A stretch of DNA of 64,000 bases from Haloferax massiliensis (GTDB lineage: Archaea > Halobacteriota > Halobacteria > Halobacteriales > Haloferacaceae), in contig NZ_CSTE01000002.1 in NCBI RefSeq assembly GCF_001368915.1, forward strand, positions 224,248-288,247, read 5' to 3'. Of the stretch, positions 54,745-64,000 are shown piece after piece (position 1 is the first letter of the stretch; every line of letters begins with the position of its first letter). A program made the position numbers and the translations under genes. The notes below the pieces were generated by a model. That model had not been told where the DNA came from and searched no databases. It saw nothing but the letters and a program-made list of their open reading frames with translations.

Positions 54745-55383
54745 TCAGACCGCGCGCTCGGAGCTTCGGCAGTGTTCCCCGAACGGGCACGTCTCGCACT
54801 GCGGAGTGCGTGCGGTGCAGACGTCGGCCGCGAAGTCCAACATAGCGTGCTGGAAATCGCTCCCGCGTCGAGAGGGTACGAGCCCGTCGGCGAGATGCGG
54901 GAGAGTCCCCGAGTCCGGGGGTAAGTCGAAGAAGCGGGAAATCAGACGCCGAACGTTCGTGTCCACCGCCGCGATGTCCTCGTCGAACGCGTGTGTCAGG
55001 ACCGAGCGCGCGGTGTACGCGCCGACGCCATGGAGTTCCAGAAGGTCAGCGTATCGGCGGGAGACGTCGCCCGAGTGCCGCGCGACCAACTGCTGTGAGG
55101 TCCGTCGGATGAACTCCGCTCGTTTCGCCAGACCGAGCGGAGCGATTCGTCGTTCGATCGCCTCCGGGTTCGCGGCGACGACGGTTTCGGGCGACGGGTA
55201 CCGCGCGACTATCGGGAGATACGCACCGGAGACTGACGCGGCGGTCGTTCGCTGAAGCAGTATCTCCGCGATCAGGATCTCGAACGCCGACCGGCCGGGC
55301 TCGCGCCAGGGTAGCCGATGCCGGCCGTTCTCTTCGTGCCAAGCAAGTAGCGGTCCGACGAACGACTGCTGAGGGTTCAACAC
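54745..55383 (-). CDS. Second MIG-like HhH-GPD DNA glycosylase (4Fe-4S)
   Basis: A 212-aa protein from a GTG at 55383 (reads as MLNPQQSFVG). HhH-GPD features: ELHGVGAYTARSVL with tyrosine at the EndoIII lysine position, as in T:G mismatch glycosylases, and the catalytic aspartate in AAVDTNVRRL. The iron-sulphur motif is C-x6-C-x2-C-x5-C near the C terminus. It is related to the protein at 35942-36571 but is not next to a methyltransferase gene. It probably excises thymine or uracil from G mismatches. It is the last gene before the right attachment site. Confidence 0.82.
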   Translation of the reverse strand: MLNPQQSFVGPLLAWHEENGRHRLPWREPGRSAFEILIAEILLQRTTAASVSGAYLPIVARYPSPETVVAANPEAIERRIAPLGLAKRAEFIRRTSQQLVARHSGDVSRRYADLLELHGVGAYTARSVLTHAFDEDIAAVDTNVRRLISRFFDLPPDSGTLPHLADGLVPSRRGSDFQHAMLDFAADVCTARTPQCETCPFGEHCRSSERAV

Positions 55384-55474
55384 GTGACGCTCTGCCGCGT
55401 CATCGATGAAATACGTTCGTCGGGGACGTCGGTAGTTCGATTCTCCTCGATGGTGGGTTCAGCTTCGCCCGGAT

Positions 55475-55505
55475 CGTACTTCAGAGTATGATACTTTGAA
55501 GTACG
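55475..55505 (+). repeat. Inverted repeat near attR
   Basis: CGTACTTCA (55475-55483) and TGAAGTACG (55497-55505) form a perfect 9-bp inverted repeat with a 13-bp centre, about 200 bp inside the right attachment site. The position would suit an arm-type or excisionase site. Confidence 0.5.
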
Positions 55506-55710
55506 ATAATCGTCTCGCGTCGCTACCGGGACCACCCGTTCGACGACACAGAGACAGAGATATCAGGTCGAATCGAACTTGGCCGGTGGACAAGCGTCTG
55601 GTGATTTAAGTAGATAGCCCGCGTTTGTCCAGCCAGTAGCGGCCGAAAACCGCAGATGCGCGGAGGCGGGATGCGCTCGAACGGGCCGAGCTCGCGGCGA
55701 ACGGGGGAGC

Positions 55711-55752
55711 CCTTTCGAGCCGAGGACCAGGGTTCAAATCCCTGACCGAGCA
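55711..55752 (+). repeat. attR: displaced tRNA-Glu 3' half
   Basis: These 42 nt match 1070-1111 of tRNA-Glu except for four bases, which change two T-stem pairs (A-T to C-G and G-C to A-T). No 5' half of a tRNA precedes it, so it is a fragment and not a gene. It marks the right border of the ~54.6-kb element. Confidence 0.88.
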
Positions 55753-55829
55753 CTTCTCTGAGGAACAATGTGACGAAGAAGAGCGCACAGTGTAGGGATT
55801 TGAATCAGGGAGCAGCTTGCTGCGACTGA

Positions 55830-55859
55830 GGTTCAAATCCCTGACCGAGCACTTCTCTG
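55830..55859 (+). repeat. Second tRNA-Glu 3'-end fragment (30-bp direct repeat)
   Basis: A 30-bp stretch beginning GGTTCAAATCCCTGACC and running 8 bp past the tRNA end (CTTCTCTG) is identical to 55731-55760, exactly 99 bp away. It points to a second, older insertion or a tandem duplication at the same site. Confidence 0.75.
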
Positions 55860-55980
55860 CTGAACTTCCTTTCAAGCGACCGCCATCTCCACGCCCAATT
55901 AGCTTACACGTTTTTAACGATAGCAATTAAAATACGAACGATAGCATGGAACACGAACGTCCCGAGACGAGGGGTCGGTG

Positions 55981-57354
55981 ATGCTCGAAGAGTTCGTCTC
56001 GCAACTCGACCCCGTGGTCGTCCGCCTGTTCGTCGCGGCGGCGTTGGGTATGTTCCTCGGCTTGGAGCGCGAGCGGTCGAAAAAGAGCGCCGGCGTTCGG
56101 ACGTTCACCCTGACGAGTCTCCTCGGAGGCATCGCCGTCGCGGTCGGGAGCGACGTGCTCCTCGCGGCCGGCGGGTTGTTGGTGGTCGTACAGGCGGTGT
56201 TGCTCGGGAGTCGCGGGCTGTTCGACCGCGGGCCCCACGAAAGCGACGCCGGCGGAGCCGACTCGCGGGACGACCGCGACGCCGTCGGTGCGTCCGATTC
56301 ACACCGCGATGGGAACCACCGCGACGACGCCGAAGTCGCCCGGTTAGACGACCTCGGCGTGAGCCTCTCGCTCACCACGTCCACGTCGCTTCTGGTCGCG
56401 TACGCGGTCGGCGCGGCGGTCGTCAGCGGCTTCGTCATCGAGGGGGTCGTCGTCGCGCTCACCTCGTCGCTCCTGTTGGTCCTGCGGCGCGAACTCCACG
56501 GGTTCGCCCGGCGACTGACGGCGGACGAGGTCCGAAGCGCCGTCGAGTTCGCCATCATCGCGTTCGTCGTCTACCCGTTGCTCCCCGAGGGGCAGGTCGG
56601 CCCGTGGGACGCCGTCAGCCCCCGAACCGTCTGGCTACTCGTCGTCGCGGTGAGCGCCATCGGCTTCGTCAACTACGTCATCATCCGTCGGTACGGCGAG
56701 CGCGGCATCGCCATCACGGGGTTTTTCGGCGGGCTGGTGAACTCGACGGCCGTCATCGGCGAGATAGCCGGACGGACCAGTCGAAACCCGTCGATTCGGC
56801 CGCTCGCGGCCGGCGCGATTCTCATGGCCGACGCGGCGATGGCGCTCCGGAACCTCTCGCTCGTCGCCGTGTTCGTTCCGGAACTCGCGGTCGAGGTGGG
56901 CGTCCCCCTCGGACTCATCGCGCTCGTCGGGGTGAGCTACGCGCTGCACTCCCGGGAGTGGGGCGTCGACCTCGACGTGGCGTTCGAGTCGCCGTTCAGC
57001 CTCGAAAGCGCCCTCCGGTTCGGCGTCTTCTTCCTCCTCGTGTTGATCGCCTCCGCGGCCGCACAGGAGTACTTCGGCGCGACCGGGTTCGTCGTGACGA
57101 GTTTCCTCGGCGGACTCGTGTCGAGCGGGTCGGTCGTCACGACCGCCGTCACGCTCTACGGCGGCGGCACCATCGGCGAGACGACCGCCGTCGTCGGCGT
57201 CCTCGCCGGCACCGCCGCGAGCATCGCGGTCAAAGTCGCGCTCGCGGCGAGCGTCGACCGGGAGCTCCTCGGGCCGGTGGCCCGCCGGAGCGCGCTCCTC
57301 GTGGCCGCCGGCGTCGTCGGCGTCGTCATCGTCACCACCGTCGCCGTTCGCTAG
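55981..57354 (+). CDS. MgtC/SapB family membrane protein with DUF4010 domain
   Basis: A 457-aa integral membrane protein. The N-terminal MgtC-type motif MFLGLERERSKKSAGVRTF is at ~22-40 and is followed by membrane helices. A charged loop rich in Asp/His lies around 85-120. The DUF4010 part (from ~130) has about eight hydrophobic segments ending in a LLVAAGVVGVVIVTTV helix. The exact transport role is unknown; MgtC-like proteins are tied to magnesium or membrane homeostasis. An in-frame GTG one codon earlier is possible. It is the first core gene right of the element. Confidence 0.85.
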   Translation: MLEEFVSQLDPVVVRLFVAAALGMFLGLERERSKKSAGVRTFTLTSLLGGIAVAVGSDVLLAAGGLLVVVQAVLLGSRGLFDRGPHESDAGGADSRDDRDAVGASDSHRDGNHRDDAEVARLDDLGVSLSLTTSTSLLVAYAVGAAVVSGFVIEGVVVALTSSLLLVLRRELHGFARRLTADEVRSAVEFAIIAFVVYPLLPEGQVGPWDAVSPRTVWLLVVAVSAIGFVNYVIIRRYGERGIAITGFFGGLVNSTAVIGEIAGRTSRNPSIRPLAAGAILMADAAMALRNLSLVAVFVPELAVEVGVPLGLIALVGVSYALHSREWGVDLDVAFESPFSLESALRFGVFFLLVLIASAAAQEYFGATGFVVTSFLGGLVSSGSVVTTAVTLYGGGTIGETTAVVGVLAGTAASIAVKVALAASVDRELLGPVARRSALLVAAGVVGVVIVTTVAVR

Positions 57355-57518
57355 GCGAGCCGATGGCTTGAGGTACGCCGGGGGCTATCGTCGCTCCACG
57401 TCCAACAAGCGATGATACTCGACTCGACTCGACGTGACCGTGGCGAACCGCGGGGGGAGCGACAGCTACCGGCTCCGGAGCCGAACGGAACGAGGCACGT
57501 CCTCGGGAGCGCCTGACC

Positions 57519-57947
57519 GTGTCGGACGCGACGCGCGCCGCGCTCGCCGCGGGAACCCTCGTCGCCCTCGCCGCGACGAGCGGGAGTCTGTACTTCAGCC
57601 TCGGCCTCGGACTGACGCCCTGCGACCTCTGTTGGTACCAGCGCATCCTGATGTACCCGCTCGTCGTGGTGCTCGGTGTCGCCGCGGTCGAGGACCGACC
57701 CGGCGTCTGGAAGACGGTACTGCCGCTCTCGCTCGGGGGCCTCGCGCTCTCGGGGTATCACTCCTATCTGCAGGTCGCGCCGGGCGCGACCTGTACCGTC
57801 GGCGGCCCGTGTACGTCTATCCAGTATCCCATGCTCGGCGGTCTCCTGACCATCCCGCGACTCGCGTTCATCGGGTTCGCGCTCGTGACGGTCCTCGCGG
57901 TCGCCGTCGCCCGCCTCGGCGGGGCCGACGACGCGTGGGGGATGTGA
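57519..57947 (+). CDS. dsbB: Disulfide bond formation protein DsbB
   Basis: A 142-aa membrane protein starting at GTG. Four hydrophobic segments and the quinone-side pair CDLCWYQR (near 35-38) and the second cysteine pair CTVGGPC (near 92-98) are the hallmarks of DsbB. It reoxidises a thioredoxin-like DsbA partner at the outer face of the membrane and passes electrons to quinone. Length and motifs are typical. No DsbA gene is adjacent. A longer open frame upstream (57434) lies in a different frame and is not used. Confidence 0.93.
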   Translation: MSDATRAALAAGTLVALAATSGSLYFSLGLGLTPCDLCWYQRILMYPLVVVLGVAAVEDRPGVWKTVLPLSLGGLALSGYHSYLQVAPGATCTVGGPCTSIQYPMLGGLLTIPRLAFIGFALVTVLAVAVARLGGADDAWGM

Positions 57948-58148
57948 CGTGACCGCGGTCGGCCGCACAGGCGGCCGCGAGCGCCGCGTTGTCGTGCAGG
58001 CGGAGGTCGCGGCGGAACCACGCGAGCGAAGTTGACTCGGACATCGTCGGCGGCGCTTAGGATGGGGGTGACTTGAGTCGAACGGCAGATTCGGGGCTGG
58101 TGGAATCGGGGCGGGTGGAATAGGACGGACCGCGACCGCGTCACCGAC

Positions 58149-58688
58149 CTATGTCCGGCTTCGCGTCTGTAAGCCGAGTTCCGCGCCGGCGACGACCGCG
58201 ACGGCGGTGAGCGCGAGGCCGGCGACGAGTCGCGGGTCCACGCCGTCGATGACGGGGACGCCCATCCACCCGGCGACGAGGAGCGCGAGGCCGGCGAGAC
58301 ACGTCGCCAGCGACAGGAGCGCCAGCGGCGGCTGTGTCGGCTCCGGGTCGGCCAAGAAGTGGTCGAGTTCCGCCGCGGCCGAGCCCAGCGAGACGGTCTT
58401 CGCCCGCGAGTCGTACGCGACGATTCGGAGCGAGTCGAGTTTGGGGAGGTGCGTCTGGTGCAGCGAGATGTAGACGCTCTGCCGGACGTTCTTGGGGGGC
58501 GGCGACTCGCCGGACTCTACCTCGGCGATGTGTTCCGCGAGGTCGCCGACCGACTCCGGCCCCGGCGCGTCTCGCAGTCGGTCGAGCGCGAGCCGTCGCC
58601 GCTCGTTTCTGAGCACGTCGTGGATGTCGGCCTCGTCGAGCGAGTCGTCCGCCGGCTCGTCCACCGACGGCGGCTCAGCGTCGCCCAT
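58149..58688 (-). CDS. DUF7344 wHTH protein with two C-terminal membrane helices
   Basis: A 179-aa haloarchaeal protein. Residues ~20-100 are a winged helix: IHDVLRNERRRLALDRLR, VYISLHQTHLPKLDSL and a short wing. Residues ~115-175 contain two hydrophobic helices (LLSLATCLAGLALLVAGW and LVAGLALTAVAVVAG). Membrane-anchored wHTH proteins of this kind are common in haloarchaea and are probably transcription regulators. It is transcribed towards dsbB and lies 9 bp after the end of spoVR's neighbour on the same strand (58697), so it may be at the end of the prkA operon transcript or separate. Confidence 0.82.
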   Translation of the reverse strand: MGDAEPPSVDEPADDSLDEADIHDVLRNERRRLALDRLRDAPGPESVGDLAEHIAEVESGESPPPKNVRQSVYISLHQTHLPKLDSLRIVAYDSRAKTVSLGSAAAELDHFLADPEPTQPPLALLSLATCLAGLALLVAGWMGVPVIDGVDPRLVAGLALTAVAVVAGAELGLQTRSRT

Positions 58689-58696
58689 CGCCCCGC

Positions 58697-60706
58697 TCAG
58701 AGCCAGTCATCGGGCTTCGTGTCGTAGTCGACCTCGCCGGCGGCGATGCGCGCTTCCAGTTCGGCGTCGAGGTCGTGTTCCTCGAACGACTCGCCGTCGT
58801 ACCGAATCCGGATGGCCCGCTCTTCGGGCGTCGGCTCGCGCCCCCGTCGCCGGGCGACTTCGACCTCGTGTTCGTCGAACTCCTTCGTGATGGTCATCAG
58901 GTTCACCGGGCGACCCCAGAGGTGGTAGACGCGCTCTAAGACGCCCTTCGCCTGCTTCATGTCGAGGATGACGCCGTTGTACTGGTGGCCCAAGAGGAGC
59001 TCCCCGCGGTTGTCGAAGTTGCCGTCGTACACCGCGATGGTCGGCTTCCCGAAGTTGGTGAACTGGAACAGGAGCTTCTTTTTCACGTCGCGGTACTCCG
59101 ACGACGAGACGCGGAACTGCTGGGACGACTGGGAGTACTCGTAGGCGAAGTAGTGATTCGCGCGGACGAACTCCTCGGAGAGGAACGCGTCGAGGAACGT
59201 CACGTCGTTGTGGCTCTCGCGAATCTCGCGCATGCGGTCCCAGCCGGCGGTCTTGTCCACGTCGGCGACGGCGTCCGCGACGCTGTCGTACACCTCGTCG
59301 TCGAACATGTACCGCGAGAGCTGTTCGAGCTCGGAGCGCCGAATCCGGCTGAGGAACCCGCGGTTCTGCGCTTTGACCAGCGAGTAGTGTCGCTCCGCGA
59401 GCCCCTCGTAGGTGAGGAGCTTCCACGGGTACGCGTCGAGGTCGAGCGACTCGTCGCCCGACAGCGCCCTGTCGAGGGTCTCGTGGTCGACTCTCGGGTC
59501 GTCGGGGCCGAGTTCGGACAGTTCGTCGAGGGAGTCGGCGCTGACGCCGTCGATAGCTGGGTGTGCCCGGAGGAGTTCCTGCACCTCGTCGAAGTCGATC
59601 GTCTCGCGGAAGTTGCGCCACGTCACCCCCTTCACGCGCAGGAGCTTGTCGGCGACCGCCGCGCGGTTCGTCGAGTTCTCGATGTACTCCCACAGCTCCT
59701 TGCCGAGCTTGTAGGGGTTGAGCCCGGGCGACCCGAGGACGCGCGATTGGTGGTCGGCGTAGGTGATGAACTCGTCCGTGCCCGCGAAGCGCTCGTCGCC
59801 CATCATGAGCGACTCCCAGTAGGCCGCCCAGCCCTCGTTCATCACCTTCGTCATCTTCTGGGCGGCGAAGTAGTACGCCTCCTCGCGGAGCATGTCGAGG
59901 ACGTCCTTCTGCCACGGCTCCATCTCCTCCGCCTTGCCCGTCTCCTCGTCGTACCGCATGCCGTGTTCGCGGACGTACGCGAGCACGTCCTTCCGGGGGT
60001 CGGTGAGCTTCGCGGCCTCGCGTTCGGCCTCTTCGACCCCTTCGAGCCACGCGTCGTCGAAGACCTCGCGGCGCACGTCGTCGGAGATGTCGAGGCTGTC
60101 CAGTTGGGCGCGGATGTCTCCGGGGATGCGGCCGTCCTCGTCGGCGGCGGCCTCGCGGATGGTCCGGTGCTGGTCGATGGTGTCTTCCAGACAGAGGACG
60201 GCGTCGATGAACTTCTCCACGTCGTCCCGGCTGATTTCGGGGTTTTCCACGTACCGCTCGATGGTCTGGGCGTGGCGTTCGAGCATCGCGGCCGCGGCGA
60301 ACTGCCCCTCGTCCGAGAACAGCCCGAACCACTGGTTGTTCTTGAAGAAGTCCGAGTGCGCCTCGACGTGGGTGATGACGGCCTTCTGGTCGGCCAGCGA
60401 GTTCGACTCCTGCAGGAAGGCGTTCGCGGGGTCGTCGTTGTTGACGATTTCGAACGCCTTGCCCATGCCGAACTGGTCGGTCTTGCGCTGGCGGTCGTAG
60501 GTCATCCCCCACCGCCAGTGCGGGTAGCGCTCTTGGAACCCGCCGTAGGCGATGAGCTGGTTCATCTCGTCGTAGTTGACCACCCAGTAGTTCACCGGGT
60601 AGGGGTCGAGTCCGAGCTTCTTGGCGAGCGCGCCGGCCTCCCGGACGGGCTCGTCGAGTCTGGCGGCCTCGCGCTGTGCGTCTCTGCGGTGTCGTCTGAA
60701 ACTCAT
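58697..60706 (-). CDS. SpoVR family protein
   Basis: A 669-aa protein from the ATG at 60706, which overlaps the yeaH-like stop by 4 bp. SpoVR/YcgB landmarks are [33 protein letters not shown], a [14 protein letters not shown] segment and later [12 protein letters not shown]. The frame is open further upstream but that is the shadow of the yeaH gene. The SpoVR-UPF0229-PrkA trio is a widespread stress-response set in bacteria and haloarchaea (YcgB-YeaH-YeaG in E. coli); the biochemical role of SpoVR is not known. It is the last gene of the operon. Confidence 0.92.
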   Translation of the reverse strand: MSFRRHRRDAQREAARLDEPVREAGALAKKLGLDPYPVNYWVVNYDEMNQLIAYGGFQERYPHWRWGMTYDRQRKTDQFGMGKAFEIVNNDDPANAFLQESNSLADQKAVITHVEAHSDFFKNNQWFGLFSDEGQFAAAAMLERHAQTIERYVENPEISRDDVEKFIDAVLCLEDTIDQHRTIREAAADEDGRIPGDIRAQLDSLDISDDVRREVFDDAWLEGVEEAEREAAKLTDPRKDVLAYVREHGMRYDEETGKAEEMEPWQKDVLDMLREEAYYFAAQKMTKVMNEGWAAYWESLMMGDERFAGTDEFITYADHQSRVLGSPGLNPYKLGKELWEYIENSTNRAAVADKLLRVKGVTWRNFRETIDFDEVQELLRAHPAIDGVSADSLDELSELGPDDPRVDHETLDRALSGDESLDLDAYPWKLLTYEGLAERHYSLVKAQNRGFLSRIRRSELEQLSRYMFDDEVYDSVADAVADVDKTAGWDRMREIRESHNDVTFLDAFLSEEFVRANHYFAYEYSQSSQQFRVSSSEYRDVKKKLLFQFTNFGKPTIAVYDGNFDNRGELLLGHQYNGVILDMKQAKGVLERVYHLWGRPVNLMTITKEFDEHEVEVARRRGREPTPEERAIRIRYDGESFEEHDLDAELEARIAAGEVDYDTKPDDWL

Positions 60707-62022
60707 TCTGCTGTCGCCTCCGTGCTGAGGATGGTGTAGATGGCGTCGATGACGTCGTCGGGCTCCGAGACGTACGCGACCACGACGTTGCCCTGCTCGC
60801 CGAGGCTCCGTTCGACCTCCTCGGCGTGCGTGGCGTTGATGGCGGTCCCGCCGGGCTGGGTCTCCACGTAGGCGTGGAGGTTCGCGTCTATCTCCTGCAT
60901 GAGCGGGACGACACGCTCTTTCGTGTCGTTCGAGGAGTTCTCGGAGTCGCCCGCGGCGAAGACGTAGCGGTTCCACTCGCGCCACGGGTAGCGCTCGTCG
61001 AGCACTTCCTTCGCCAGCTCGTAGGCCGACGAGATGCGCGTCCCGCCGCCCGAGCGGATGCCGAAGAACTCGTCGCGTTCGACCTCCCACGCCTCGGCGT
61101 CGTGGGCGATGTAGACGAACTCGGCGTGGTCGTACTTGCCCGTGAGGTACCAGTCGAGCGGAGTGAAGGTGCGCTCGACGAGTTCGCGCTTCGTCTCCCG
61201 CATCGACCCCGACACGTCGCGGATGTTGACGACCACGACGTTCGACTGCTTCTTCTCGATGACCTCGGGGTGGCGGTAGCGCTCGTCCTCGCGGCGGAAC
61301 GGAATCTCGCGGAGCCCCTCGCGGCGGATGCGCTGGGTGGCCGTCGTCCGCTCGACGTTCTCCTCCATCTCTTCGAAGGAGGCCCACGCCCCGCGCTCGT
61401 CGTCCGGGATGCGACCCCACTCGTCTTCGATCCACGCCATCGAGACGAGGATGTTCTGCTCGCGGCACCACTCGAACACCTCGCGGGCGGTGGTGCCCTC
61501 GACTTTCATCGCCTCGCGGACGAACTCCTCGTCGAAGTCCATCGCCAGCTTGCGCTTCAGCCCCTCCTTGAACAGGCGCTCGAAGTCGAGGGTGCTGTGG
61601 GGGCCGCTCCGGGTGATGTCGGTGAAGTCGCCTTCGACCTCTTCTACGACCTCCTTGCCCTTCGGTTCGAGTTCGAGGCCGAGTTCCTCGTCCAGCGCCT
61701 CGGCGAACTGCTCGGGGTCCATCTCGTAGTACTCGTGTTCGGCCCCCTCCTCGCCGGGTTCGCCGTCTTCGCCGTCGCCGTCGCCGGGTTGCGGCTGGCC
61801 GAGCGGCTGGCCCACGTCGGGCGTGCCGCCCTTCCCCTGCCCGACGCCGCCCATGTCGAGGCGGTCGTATTTGAACTCCGGCAGGTCCACGACCTTGATT
61901 GGAATCTTGATGTCTTTCGAGCCGGACGCGCCGAGGTCGCCGTAGGAGATGAACTCCTTGAGGTCTTCGCGGCGCTCTTCGCCCACTTCGCGGAATCGTT
62001 CGAGGTCGTCTCTCAGTCCCAT
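60703..62022 (-). CDS. UPF0229/YeaH family protein (DUF444, vWA-like)
   Basis: A 439-aa protein from the ATG at 62022 ([14 protein letters not shown]). A Gly/Pro/Asp-rich linker at about residues 60-95 is typical of UPF0229. The C-terminal half has a von Willebrand A-like metal site in RDVSGSMRE (DxSxS). It is expected to act with the PrkA kinase, as YeaH does with YeaG. It overlaps the prkA stop by 10 bp and spoVR by 4 bp. Core genome. Confidence 0.92.
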   Translation of the reverse strand: MGLRDDLERFREVGEERREDLKEFISYGDLGASGSKDIKIPIKVVDLPEFKYDRLDMGGVGQGKGGTPDVGQPLGQPQPGDGDGEDGEPGEEGAEHEYYEMDPEQFAEALDEELGLELEPKGKEVVEEVEGDFTDITRSGPHSTLDFERLFKEGLKRKLAMDFDEEFVREAMKVEGTTAREVFEWCREQNILVSMAWIEDEWGRIPDDERGAWASFEEMEENVERTTATQRIRREGLREIPFRREDERYRHPEVIEKKQSNVVVVNIRDVSGSMRETKRELVERTFTPLDWYLTGKYDHAEFVYIAHDAEAWEVERDEFFGIRSGGGTRISSAYELAKEVLDERYPWREWNRYVFAAGDSENSSNDTKERVVPLMQEIDANLHAYVETQPGGTAINATHAEEVERSLGEQGNVVVAYVSEPDDVIDAIYTILSTEATAE

Positions 62023-64000
62023 GTGTGGCTCACCTCCTTCATCACGGCGCGGCTGGTCAGTTCGGCCGACGCGGCGGTGTAGCCGCGGTCGACCAGTTCG
62101 TCGATGGTGCGGGCTTTCACCCGCGCCGTCTCGGTGTTCGCCGGCGGGTCGTCCCACTGGCGGGGGTCGAGGTCGGAGAACAGCCGGCGCACGTCCTCCC
62201 AGTCGTGGGTTTCGAGCACCGTCCGGATGACCGGAATCTCGGTGAGGTCCACGTCGGAGACGGTGAATCCCTCGTCGCGGTTCTCCCACGCGTAGCGGTT
62301 GAGCGCGGTGATGACCTTCTCGTTGCGGAACTCCTCGACCGACTCGGAGGGCTCGTTGCCCTCGTAGTCGTCCGGCGAGAAGCGCCCGAGGTGCTCGGTC
62401 TCGAACAGCTTCATCAGAAGCGGGTCGGGGTCGACCGGCCCTCGCTCGGTCTCTATCTGCCCCTCGGACGCCCACGCGTAGACGTGTTCGACGTACTCCT
62501 CGACCGTCTCGCGCTCGACGCCCTTGTCGGCGAGGAGCGCGTCGAGCACGTCGGCCTCCTGTCGGTCGAAGATGTACTCTTTGACCATCGCGATGCGGCC
62601 CTCGTACTCCGAGGACTCCGCCCGCGAGAACACCGGCGCATCGGAGAGTTCGGCGACCATCTCGTCGAGCACGTCGGTCGGCATCACCACCGACGACACG
62701 TCGAGGTCTGGATGCCTGCGGTCGACGCGGTCGTGCAGCAGGTCGGCGATGACGTCGCGGGTGAACGTCACGGGAATCCCGTGGGTCCCCTCGGCGTCGC
62801 CGACGAACTCGAACGCCGACACCTCGCGGCGCTGGTCGCCGACTTGCAGGTAGCCGCGGTCGAACAACAACGCCTTGTCCACGAGGTCGAACTCCATGTC
62901 CGGGTCGCGCGGCACGTCGTCGCCGTCGAGACGGGTCACGACGCTGTAGAGCGCCGCGGCCTCGACCGTGTGCGGGGCGAGTTCGCGGGTTCGGACCTCG
63001 CCCGGCCCCTCGCGGACGTCCAATGCGACGGCTTCGGCGACTCGGTCGGCCATCGCCTCGGGGTCGTCGGTCCAGACGCTCGTCTCGTTCGTCAGCTCGC
63101 GGCGGATGAGTTCGGCCTCCAGCGAGAGGTTCGTCAGGTAGCGGAACTCGTGTTTGTTGAGCCGGCGCTTGAGCGCCTTCAGCGGGTCGCGGCCGTTCCT
63201 GTCCGCGTACTTGTCGAGTTCGGCGTCGAGGTCCGGGTTCGAGATGATGACGAGCTGGGTGTCGATGTCCATCCCGATTCCCTTGTCCAGTTTGACGTGG
63301 CCCTCGTCGGGAACGTTCAGGAGTTTCTGGAGCAGGTCGGCGTGCTGGGTGGCGTCCTCGACGATGGTGAGGAGTCCGTTGCCCTGCGAGAGCACGCCGT
63401 CGTAGCTGAACGCCTGCGGGTTCTTCCGGCCCCGGGAGTTCAGTTCGCGGAGCATGCTCGGCATCCACGACCCGACCAGTCGCTCCTTGGGCGAGCCGTC
63501 GTCCTCCGAGTGGAGGACCCCGACGCCGCGGCCGACGTCGACGACGTAGTTCTTCACCCGGAGGTGTTTCGGGTCGGTGACGGCGCTGAACAGGTCTTGC
63601 TTGCCCGCTCTGCGGAACTCCTCTTCGAGGTAGGTGTACGCCTCCAGACAGAACGGGTCGAGGTCCTCGTCCACGTCGACGGGGATGTGGTCGCCGTTCC
63701 TGCTGTTGAGGTCGGACAGCAGTCGCTTGCGCACGTCGGCGGGGAACACCGAAAGCGGGTGCGACTGGACCGGGCTCTCGTACCAGTCCTCGTCGGCTGC
63801 GTCGACCTCGCCGCCGTAGGACAGCCCGCGGGTGTCGTCGGCGTTGGCGACGTTCCACTCGACGGTGTAGCGCCGCCCCGCGTCGGTCTTCGAGTACTCC
63901 CGGAGGCCGTTGATGAGACAGCGTTTCAACTCGGATTTCCCCGTGGCCGTCGGGCCGTCGAACCAGATTATCTTCTCGGCTTTGCCGCGGTCGGCGGCGA
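62013..64000 (-). CDS. prkA: PrkA-type serine protein kinase, C-terminal part (partial)
   Basis: The gene enters from the right edge; about 660 C-terminal codons are in the window and the start is outside. Near the edge the frame encodes Walker [11 protein letters not shown], showing the AAA+ domain of PrkA. Further on are [15 protein letters not shown], the ISNPDLD segment near sensor 1, and the C-terminal kinase-like region. PrkA proteins are AAA-kinase fusions that work in stress and nutrient signalling with the YeaH and SpoVR proteins encoded immediately downstream. Confidence 0.9.
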   Translation of the reverse strand, partial: AADRGKAEKIIWFDGPTATGKSELKRCLINGLREYSKTDAGRRYTVEWNVANADDTRGLSYGGEVDAADEDWYESPVQSHPLSVFPADVRKRLLSDLNSRNGDHIPVDVDEDLDPFCLEAYTYLEEEFRRAGKQDLFSAVTDPKHLRVKNYVVDVGRGVGVLHSEDDGSPKERLVGSWMPSMLRELNSRGRKNPQAFSYDGVLSQGNGLLTIVEDATQHADLLQKLLNVPDEGHVKLDKGIGMDIDTQLVIISNPDLDAELDKYADRNGRDPLKALKRRLNKHEFRYLTNLSLEAELIRRELTNETSVWTDDPEAMADRVAEAVALDVREGPGEVRTRELAPHTVEAAALYSVVTRLDGDDVPRDPDMEFDLVDKALLFDRGYLQVGDQRREVSAFEFVGDAEGTHGIPVTFTRDVIADLLHDRVDRRHPDLDVSSVVMPTDVLDEMVAELSDAPVFSRAESSEYEGRIAMVKEYIFDRQEADVLDALLADKGVERETVEEYVEHVYAWASEGQIETERGPVDPDPLLMKLFETEHLGRFSPDDYEGNEPSESVEEFRNEKVITALNRYAWENRDEGFTVSDVDLTEIPVIRTVLETHDWEDVRRLFSDLDPRQWDDPPANTETARVKARTIDELVDRGYTAASAELTSRAVMKEVSHTWD

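Larger units (their letters stand above)
55384..55980. other. Right end of the element: non-coding junction region
   Basis: No supported gene. The region holds a dyad at 55475-55505 and two tRNA-Glu 3' fragments, listed separately. Open frames here mostly read through the tRNA fragments in the minus direction and are not genes. Near 55910-55937 the A+T-rich stretch TTTTTAACG...AATTAAAATACG is a likely promoter for the gene at 55981. Confidence 0.6.

Noticed and set aside
55711-55752. A second tRNA-Glu gene
   Set aside because: Only the 3' half is present; upstream sequence cannot form the acceptor, D arm or full anticodon stem.
58985-60739. 584-aa plus-strand open frame
   Set aside because: Antisense shadow of spoVR; the SpoVR motifs on the minus strand are clear.

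Overview
The window is haloarchaeal DNA, most likely Haloferax or a close relative. The proteins are strongly acidic, most of the DNA is G+C rich, promoters carry TATA boxes with short leaders, and there are haloarchaeal wHTH (DUF7344-type) proteins and an ISH1-like IS5-family element. Species and replicon cannot be fixed from sequence alone.

Layout. The left edge (1-1111) is core chromosome: the end of a fatty-acid oxidation gene and a tRNA-Glu(TTC). The right edge (55981-64000) is also core: an MgtC/DUF4010 membrane protein, DsbB, a DUF7344 protein and the spoVR-yeaH-prkA stress kinase operon on the minus strand. Between them lies a large integrated element of about 54.6 kb. Its left end is the tRNA-Glu 3' half (1070-1111), followed by a tyrosine integrase. 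Its right end is a displaced 42-nt tRNA-Glu 3' fragment (55711-55752). The two tRNA 3' halves differ at four bases that form two covarying T-stem pairs, so the resident tRNA probably received its 3' half from the element. Three integrases, an insertion sequence, an iteron-like array and several broken genes suggest that the element is a composite.

The element is packed with DNA-metabolism and probable anti-virus genes. From left to right: integrase 1, a membrane protein, an HNH protein and integrase 2 (1.3-6.6 kb); an orphan N6-adenine methyltransferase (7.1-9.7 kb); a tightly overlapped Mre11-Rad50-NurA-HerA operon (10.7-18.3 kb); an IS with 8-bp target duplication; a large Mrr-like plus STAND NTPase resembling Avs4 (19.5-23.7 kb); and a frameshifted nuclease-like gene.

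The most unusual part is 24.6-41.5 kb. A three-gene module occurs three times in separate operons: a GHKL (MutL/MORC/Hsp90-type) ATPase of about 625-635 aa (A), a 327-356 aa protein of unknown fold (B) and a 229-263 aa DUF6339-like protein (C). The genes overlap by a few bases and keep the order A-B-C. Module 1 follows a divergent C5 cytosine methyltransferase-like gene and a GIY-YIG nuclease gene. Module 2 ends with an RHH/wHTH regulator. Module 3 is divergent from a complete C5 cytosine methyltransferase gene, which is followed by a MIG-like T:G mismatch glycosylase gene. I infer a 5-methylcytosine-linked restriction or defence system in which GHKL ATPases couple recognition to an effector, with the glycosylase repairing deaminated 5mC. 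Function is not demonstrated by sequence.

The rest of the element holds an HTH-HTH-HNH-AddB(split)-AddA operon (42.1-49.2 kb), a Cys-motif protein, an eight-copy iteron-like array beside a short integrase (50.4-51.3 kb), about 1.5 kb of non-coding repeat-rich DNA, a nucleotidyltransferase/HTH toxin-antitoxin-like pair (52.8-54.6 kb) and a second MIG-like glycosylase (54.7-55.4 kb).
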